From the NCBI GenBank assembly GCA_050084515.1, contig CM114273.1:31124001-31188000 (forward strand): a DNA stretch of 64,000 nt. Direction: 5' to 3'. This DNA comes from Blasia pusilla. Its lineage: Eukaryota; Marchantiophyta; Marchantiopsida; Blasiales. The notes below the pieces were generated by a model. It was given only the letters and a program-made list of their open reading frames with translations. It was not told where the DNA came from and searched no databases. This document shows, piece after piece, positions 57,121 through 64,000 of this stretch. The first letter of the stretch is position 1. The number at the start of each line of letters is the position of its first letter. The position numbers and the translations under genes are program-made.

Positions 57121-57575
57121 GAAATAAAACACCCACTTTTCATCGAGGTCAGAGACCCTCATCAGATTGCGAAGGTGGGCCCCATAGCTTCCGGCCCTCG
57201 TTGTTCCGGAAGCTGGGAGGAGAGAAAGAAAGAAAGCATGAGAGAGACGAAGACATAAGGGGATTCCGAAGGCTGGGCGAGAATCTTTTGATCGCAAGAA
57301 AAAAGTAAACGCCCAAGGAATGAGTGAGTGAATGAGGGAAGGAAGGAAGGAGCATTCGGAGCAAAGAACAAAGATGCACTTCGATAAAAACGAGTGATGG
57401 AAAACCCATCGGAAGTACAAAAGAGGGGGACTCAAAGAATCAAAACCTGAAGGCCACAACAGCCAGAAAAGGAAGAAGGGGGCATTCCCCCCTTCTTCCT
57501 TTTCTGGTCACGAAACTCACCAACAGCATAGACAATATCAGCAACAACAAGAGAGCTATGACTACTACTAAGTGC
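57121..57575 (-). mobile_element. Non-LTR retrotransposon copy D, 3' untranslated region only
   Basis: On the minus strand, from 57,575 down, CACTTAGTAGTAGTCATAGCT, TTCAGGTTTTGATTC and CACTCGTTTTTATCGAAGTG match the 3' end of copy A. It is placed tail-to-tail with copy C. It contains a 20-bp perfect hairpin that copy A has only as one arm. Confidence 0.75.
57463..57507. repeat. Perfect 20-bp hairpin in copy D
   Basis: Arm 57,463-57,482 (CCAGAAAAGGAAGAAGGGGG), loop CATTC, arm 57,488-57,507 (CCCCCTTCTTCCTTTTCTGG). Copy A contains only one arm (TGCCCCTTCTTCCTTTTCTGG-like), so the second arm was added by an inverted duplication. Confidence 0.92.
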
Positions 57576-60059
57576 ACATTTACTCACTGGATCACTCGGT
57601 CACGATGCAGCTTGAAGCGGAGGTGGAAGACCGGGGAGGGGAGAGGTGAGGTGGAGACCGGGGAGGGGAGAGGTGAGGGGTGGGGTGGGTGGGATCCGTG
57701 CGTGGGCAAGGAAGGTGCGATCACTCGAGAAGAACCGTTTAATAAATTTCTTTGCTTGTCCCAGTTAATGCTTCATGAGCGAGAGCAGGATCAATAGCGG
57801 TTGCACTCGTCTCGAAGACTCGATCCCTCCCAACTCCTCTGACTACAGAACGGTGCGGCCAATGCAGCATTGGCTTAGTTCTGTACTCTTACCTCGCACA
57901 CTCCTGCTGCAAGCACAGTACCTGACTTCTACCACGTGCTCCCAGTCCAAAACGCCTTCAGCTTAATCTCATTGGTGTTCTATTCTCTTCACTTCTCATA
58001 CCGTCTCGCCCCCATCTCATTTCATCAGGCCATCGCTCGCCGATCGGGTCGACTCTCTCCAGCGCTGCATGGAGAGCACATTCTGAGACAGACAGACAGA
58101 GCGGGGACGAGGCGGTAGCTTTCGAGAATTACAAGACACTTCATCGGCTTCAGGTGAGGGCATGGAATCGATCTGGAGGTGTGTGGGAGGGTAGTGGACA
58201 TTTCACGTCACGGTTTGTGAACAGGTTCCGTGGATTGTTAAGAAATTGTTGCGAGAGGCTCTATTTTCTCGTCGACATTCTAAAAGCCTTTGGGATGCAA
58301 TTTGGAGTCAGTCATCGTCTTGACGAAGACTTTCGCTTCTCTGTGGGATAGCTTGCTGCTCTTTCTGCTGTGAATATCCTACTGGTGTTCAGTTAGTGGC
58401 CGGAACCGTTGCTATCCTCATCATCAGAAAATGTGCGCACCACTTCTACTGTGTTCCCATTCGACTGTGTTTTTTGCGATTCAAGAGAACGCGGAAGTGG
58501 TGCAGTTGAATTTTATTGGTGTTCCAAGTAAGAGGTCAATCCCCTGCAAATATCTCCCGAGGTTTGCTGATTCAGGGTGAGATACATCGAGTGGAGAGAG
58601 GTTTGGTTTTAGTGTAGCGTTTCTTTCTCACCCCGTTGTTGCGGCGAGGGCTCTCCCACTGCGTCGGCTGTCGCATTGTCAAGGATTTCGGCCTCTGTTC
58701 CCCGGAGCAATGTCTTGGATCTTTTCCAGGATGATTACTTCACCCCCGCATCTGCAAGCATTCCTATGTGAGCCTCTGAGTTTGCACATTATCCTGCCCA
58801 ACTATTGCCTTCGTGGGTTCCCCTTCTCTACCTGAGGCGACAGACGACGTTTCATGCTATCAAATGCTGAGTGTCTAAGCAGGGGCGTCCGTGGTGGTGA
58901 GCACGTAAAAACATCCAATGAGCACGTCTTTCGAATTTTATTCAGCTTCTACGCGTACGGTGTGCTGTTACCGGACTCCGAATGTAGAAGCAGACATCCT
59001 GTTCTTGGAGGACACCAAAGCTGTTGGATGTGTAGATCACCGGTTGATGTGTGGAACTTGCTGAACATTGTCGCCGGTCTGTCATGAGAGTTTGTCTCTG
59101 GGCCGGAGATACCTGCATTTTCAGACGAGCCCAAGTAACTTCCTCCTCATCACTTCATGGTAGGCTCCGAGACACATTCGCCATCAATAATCACCATCCG
59201 ACTAATCCAGCAGCACCCATCAATTCAAAGCCCAAATCTCCCCCTCGTACGAAATCATCCATCCAGGGACCCCCACTAAAAATATCCGAGAAGAGAAGGA
59301 CCACAATGGCGATACCACTTATCCGATGCAGATCCGGATCTTTGCTTGTTTTTTCAACACAGTCGCGACATCAATCCTCCAAGCGCCCATTGCATTTTGG
59401 ATGATGAACAGCTATACTGCAGCCGAGATCTCCTACGATATTGTGTCTTCCTCACCGAGCACCTGGGTTGAATGAAGCAGTTCCACCTAAGTAGGACATG
59501 ATCCTCATATTTCAGCGTACGCCCGTGAGACGTGTACACTTCCCAGATCCAACACACTTGCCTCTCTTAGCTATGGTAGACGATTGCTTGCATTACTGAT
59601 GATGTGTGGTGGTCTGAGGTCCGACACGCTGGGGCTCTGATTCCATCATATCCATGTGAGGTGGTTACCTCCAGGCTCATGAATGAAGTGTCTTAGGCCT
59701 CTTACTACAAGGTCGGTTGCATCCTGCTATATCTATTCTCGGACGTGCCAATTCAACAACAGTGTGTTTTGCTCAGGTGCGAGAGGAGCCTCGGAGATAG
59801 CAATTGTGGCACCATGACTTTCGACGACGTGGGTAGTAACGGCCACTACTACGTCAGTAAAGGTGTGTTTTAGCGGAGAATGTTGTTGAGTGCAAGAAAA
59901 ATGGAAGCTGTCGTCCCAAGCTGCATTACAGAATGACTGCCTCCTACGATGACTAGAGGGGCGGGTCTCGAGAAGTTTTGAATCATTCTCGAAGCACAGG
60001 ATCGAGGATCGTTGATCCTAAATTTGTTCATCCGCTGCTTGCTCAAATGAAAACAAACC
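57576..60059. other. Upstream region of the peptidase gene; 27-bp minisatellite
   Basis: GACCGGGGAGGGGAGAGGTGAG is repeated at 57,629 and 57,656 (period 27). The remainder has no recognised gene on either strand and may hold the promoter and 5' leader of the gene starting at 60,060. Confidence 0.4.
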
Positions 60060-63000
60060 ATGTCGTGGCCATTGAATTCGCAATCGTTCATGGATGCAGA
60101 ACCTGAACTGGTGCCCACGGAAGTCATCTTCAGTTATCAAAGAGAGCAAGCACGACTCTCTCCGGATGGAAAATTTGTGGCATACCTTTCTCCTTCTCAT
60201 GATCAGGTCTCAAATGTGGTATGTAGTTCTGGCCACTGCTTCTACGTACAGATCGATAAGCACTCAGAAATCACCGCAGTGGCCCACAACATTTTCCATT
60301 TGTCGATCAGACAATCTCAAACTGGTCAGTCTAGTTTGAGTTCGCTAATGTCCTCAACAAATTCTTCGCACAGCCACAAAGATAGTCTTTTATGGCTCGC
60401 TCGCTTCTCGTCAAGACTCATGGGTGTTTCTACAGTGCCGGACAATATTTCTCAATTGACGGAGTTGTTTGTGTGTGTTTGTTGTGGACAGTGGGTCCGC
60501 CCATTGGAGGGCAAAGATGAAGACGCAAGAATGGTGACCAAGGAAACACATCGCGGGGTGAGTTTCGGAACTCGATCTTAACTGAGTCAAGCGTATGCGG
60601 TGCCACGGTGGAATGCATGTTCAGAGCGATGCATGTGCAATTGGATCGTGTTGCCACGCATCATCCTCAGTTAGGAGGCAACTTCTACTGCTTCCGCAGC
60701 GCAGTGAATTTGCTCATGATCGAAGACCATGGGTGAACATCGTAGTGTAGAATTCTTCTTATGCGCTCATTTGCATTCCACTTTCTGTGGAATTTCTTTC
60801 CCTCTCACCACTGAATTTGATTCTTGAGAGAGACCACTGAATTGGGCTCTTGATAGATAGACTCAAGACCAGTAATTTGCAGCTGTCTGAGTTATAAGGA
60901 GCACAACTGCTTGCTGATTTTGTTCGTGAGCTGTCTGGAGTCAGCGTAGACTACTTTCAAGAGTGTGGGTTAGCGGGCCAAGAGATTGAGGAGACTAGCT
61001 CTACTAAGCTTTTATGGTGTGTCTATCATGAGGGACCGGGCTCTGCTACTGCGTGCGTGCGTGCTCACTCGCTTTTGGTCTCGATGAGCTTCATAATTCA
61101 TCACTCGTTTCATTCTTCTGTGAGTAGACCTTATTCGCCAGCAGACGTCCATCGCACTCTCGTTTACCATGACAGTCGTTGGCCTGCAGCTTCGATGGTT
61201 CCTGTGGAATCCATCAGGAGAGTACATCATCTACAAGCAAGACAATGGAGGTGAGAACCACGATTGCTCGGCCAAGAAGGAAGGTTGTGGTTCTTAGTAT
61301 CAAGTTTTTGGAGTGGCAATGGCATTCTTTAGAGATGGACGACGCTTCAGAGATGCACACCTTTCTCCTGCTTATCCTTCTTGACTTCAATCTTCTATTC
61401 AATACTTGATGCACACTCTAATCAAACAGTTCACAAAATCTTGTAAGAAATGCTTGGCTCCTTCTGACGGATTTCGATCCACACTAGGCTCTTGGCTGAA
61501 GGTATCGTAAACTGAAGCCAGGGAAGGTAAAATTTGTGGATGATACGTCTCTGGTAAGGTTATGCTACATGATCACGTTATGATCTCCTTCAAATAAGGG
61601 GATACAATTGCCTCACAGAATGTGCTGATACTCCGCGGACTTTCAGGTGATGAGAACTGGCACCACTATGCAGTGGATTTAGCGTCAGGAGCGATTCGGG
61701 ACATCACACCTTTCCCAAATGTACACAGCCGGCTGATACCAAGTAGCATCAGCGGTCTCCGTCCCTATGACATGTGCTTCTACATGAACATCCGCGACAA
61801 GAGTGATTTTGATGTGGTAAGATGAGATGACTGGTTCGGAATCAAAAGCCGAAATACGTTAGAAGTATTCTAACGTTAATGCGGCATTATGAATTGTAAA
61901 GTAGGCAAGTGCTGCATAAATAGCCGCATTTCTCACTCGCCAAAACCTTTCTGGTAGATTCTACCATGACGTCCTTCTGTGGCTTGTGATTGGCAGTATA
62001 AGATCAACATCAAAACCGGAGAGTCTGTCCTAGACACTGTTAACCCTGGAGATGTCCAGGACTGGCTGTGTGACAGCAACTTCCATATTAGGGCCGCGCT
62101 TCACTATCATCACTCAGATGGAAGCTCTACCATTCGAGTTCGGGACTCGCTGGAAAGCAAGTGGAGAGATGTCCTGCATTGGTCCTCTCAAGAGCAAGGA
62201 TCAATGGTGATTTACCAGATTTCTTTTTGAGCATCTGTCATGGACAGTTAGCAAGTTCTTATCACGGCTAACCGTTCAGCCTCTTCACACTCGTGTTGCA
62301 TTCATATAAGAGAAATTGTCAACTCGATTGATTTATTGATTACTGGTGGACTTGAGATAAACACGCCTGTAGTGAAGGAGTTGCACTTCCATAGAGCATG
62401 TGTGCCAACCTGTGCCAGGTTCTAACTCTTGCAGCTGGGTAGAGCCCCTGTTTGAATCTGTGTGAATTCCTGTGGTGAGGATTACATGTAGAGCATTTGA
62501 GATGATGGTTTACCCTGTGATGGAGTCCCCATGTGCTAGTCGATCTTAGAGCTCTAAGGTTAGTGCAATAAACTAATTTGATCACTAGGTTGTTATCACT
62601 TCCAATTGAAAGGGTCAAATTTGTGCAGGTAGGGTTCGCGAGCGATCCCAAGAAGATGTATATACTATCATCGTTGGAGTCCCCCACGACTCGTTTAGTT
62701 CTGGTATACTTACTTCTCAGTTGAGATTTCGCAAGAATTTCATTTCATTCGACCTCTCTCAATTAGACAGGAAATGATTGGTGTGAATGTCCTGCAAATC
62801 TTATGCATCATGGGTTTACTTTTGAGATTTCTCGACTCATAAGTGGTAACAATGTCACTTCAGATGCATCACGCAGTTAATTGTGACCTTCCCAAAGTAG
62901 GAAGGGAATTATTGGTGTGAGTTGCTTGCAGATCTGATGCATTCGACAAGTATGGTTAGGAGTTTGGAACTAATGTACTAAAAAAATCGCACTTCATATG

Positions 63001-63401
63001 CATCATGCTGTTCAATGTAACCTTTCCAATGAAACCCGGGGCTTATAAATAGGAGTTTCCTCAAGATCTAATGCATCATCAGAGAACAAGTGAGGATTTT
63101 ATAAAATATGAGATATCATGCCACATTCCTTGTCCGAAATGCAGGACGTGCAAGCGAACCAAAACATGTTTTTCTTCATGGACATTCGCTTTGATTTTAA
63201 CCAGCAAGTTGGCCTTTCTTGTGCGAAGATCAACCTCGACGATGGGGCTATAGAGCGTGTGATAGCATCGGATCCTAAATGTGATGTAATCGGACTGAGA
63301 GGTGATCCATCAAAAATTTTGGTCATGGACTTCAAGACCAAAGAGTATGTTGCTGTGGCATTTGCTTACGACAAGTTAAAATGGACAGTTCTCCACCCAA
63401 G
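60060..63401 (+). CDS. S9-family serine peptidase (acylaminoacyl-peptidase/oligopeptidase-like), N-terminal half, split gene
   Basis: Seven exons can be joined by GT-AG signals and family similarity: 60,060-60,218 (EVIFSYQREQARLSPDGKFV...SNV), 60,492-60,557 (WVRPLEGKDEDARMVTKETH), 61,190-61,250 (LRWFLWNPSGEYIIYKQDNG), 61,647-61,816 (DENWHHYAVDLASGAIRDIT), 61,997-62,206 (YKINIKTGESVLDTVNPGDV), 62,629-62,703 (VGFASDPKKMYILSSLESPT) and 63,205 or 63,229-63,401 (INLDDGAIERVIASDP...AFAYDKLKWTVLHP). The exons join in frame without stops. The order matches the beta-propeller domain of S9 peptidases, which gates access to the active site. The alpha/beta-hydrolase part with the catalytic Ser-Asp-His would lie beyond the window. 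The start at 60,060 is the first Met in frame; another Met is 10 codons on. It is probably a functional host gene. Confidence 0.78.
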
Positions 63402-64000
63402 GTAACTCTCATTACTCTGCTACGTTCATATCTTGTGTTAGCTGTAGAAGTGTTACATGCAACATGAGCGGTTAACACTATTTACAGAGCTCAGAAGCAC
63501 AATCAATTCAAGCTCTGACTCTGAGGCACGCTGGTGGGTGTTGAGGCAATTCTGAAGAGAAATTGTTGAAATCAGAATTCTACTTCCTCTCAGATCTACT
63601 TTTAAAAGGTTAGAAAGATACTAGATCCCGACAGGATCTTCCACTGAACCATGTACATGAGGGTAATCACTTATAAACCTGAAAAGAGCAAATCTGAAAT
63701 GGATTGCAAGTAGAACTGATCTACAACTTCTATTGAGAACTGGGTGCTTGAAAAGCAACACCTTATTAGAATACACAAGTCCTGAAGAGAGGTGGTTGAA
63801 ACCGAGATGCAGGAGTTTGTGCTAGATTGGTACTTGGAGCATTCTCCACACCAATGCACATTCCTTCTTAGTTGATCAAGGCACCAGCAGAGGTTCAGGT
63901 ATGTAGGAGCTAATCTCAAAACCCACAGCCTTAGAGGGCAGGAGTAGAAGTGAATCAAAGAAGAAGGGAAGAGAGGGGGAGTTAAATAGTTTCCTACAAG
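63402..64000. other. Probable intron of the peptidase gene
   Basis: Follows a good donor (AAG|GTAACT) and contains no exon I can match to the expected continuation of the propeller domain before the window ends. Confidence 0.45.

Noticed and set aside
1-64000. tRNA, rRNA or CRISPR arrays
   Set aside because: No cloverleaf with a matching acceptor stem, no rRNA signature and no regularly spaced short repeats with unique spacers were seen.

Overview
The window looks like nuclear DNA of a green plant (streptophyte). Genes are split by short GT-AG introns, plant-type telo-box and GA/CTC microsatellites are present, and most of the sequence is decayed transposable elements (TEs). I cannot name the species. 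A retrotransposon with its own cytosine-5 DNA methyltransferase (DNMT) points towards a charophyte alga or early-diverging land plant, because elements of that kind have been reported in the charophyte Klebsormidium and, independently, in Symbiodinium dinoflagellates.

Layout. 1-3,901 (+): 3'-truncated Ty3/gypsy element with order nucleocapsid, protease, DNMT, reverse transcriptase (RT). 3,902-9,156: mostly unrecognised DNA with one plausible two-exon host gene on the minus strand (7,927-7,251; small single-pass membrane protein with a mitochondrial-type leader). 9,157-20,145: about 11 kb bounded by 71-bp inverted repeats. It holds an unrecognised, broken multi-exon plus-strand gene (10.5-13.8 kb) facing a minus-strand Mutator-like (MULE) transposase with DDE and SWIM motifs (19.1-16.3 kb). 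20.2-28.9 kb: AT-rich decayed Helitron on the minus strand (Rep, then PIF1-type helicase, then an accessory gene), split by an insertion of an LTR-like repeat. 28.9-34.7 kb: noncoding DNA and nested LTR-like repeats in +/-/+ order. 41,389-34,690 (-): second and fuller DNMT-gypsy element (gag, protease, DNMT, RT, RNase H, integrase). 42.8-44.1 kb: fullest copy of the LTR-like repeat, ending in (GA)46. 45.3-57.6 kb: four copies (A+, B-, C+, D-) of a non-LTR retrotransposon with an N-terminal zinc finger and a C-terminal restriction-like endonuclease. Copy A has an internal 0.8-kb inversion. 60,060 to the window end: 5' half of a host S9-family serine peptidase gene, with seven exons readable by splice signals and family similarity.

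Common themes. Multi-copy families occur as opposite-orientation copies, an arrangement that could produce double-stranded RNA. Where an in-frame stop can be checked against a sister copy, it is nearly always a C-to-T or G-to-A change (usually CAG to TAG), as expected if silenced copies decayed by deamination of methylated cytosine. The feature most worth following up is the methyltransferase inside the pol region of the gypsy family, present at the same place in two independently decayed copies.
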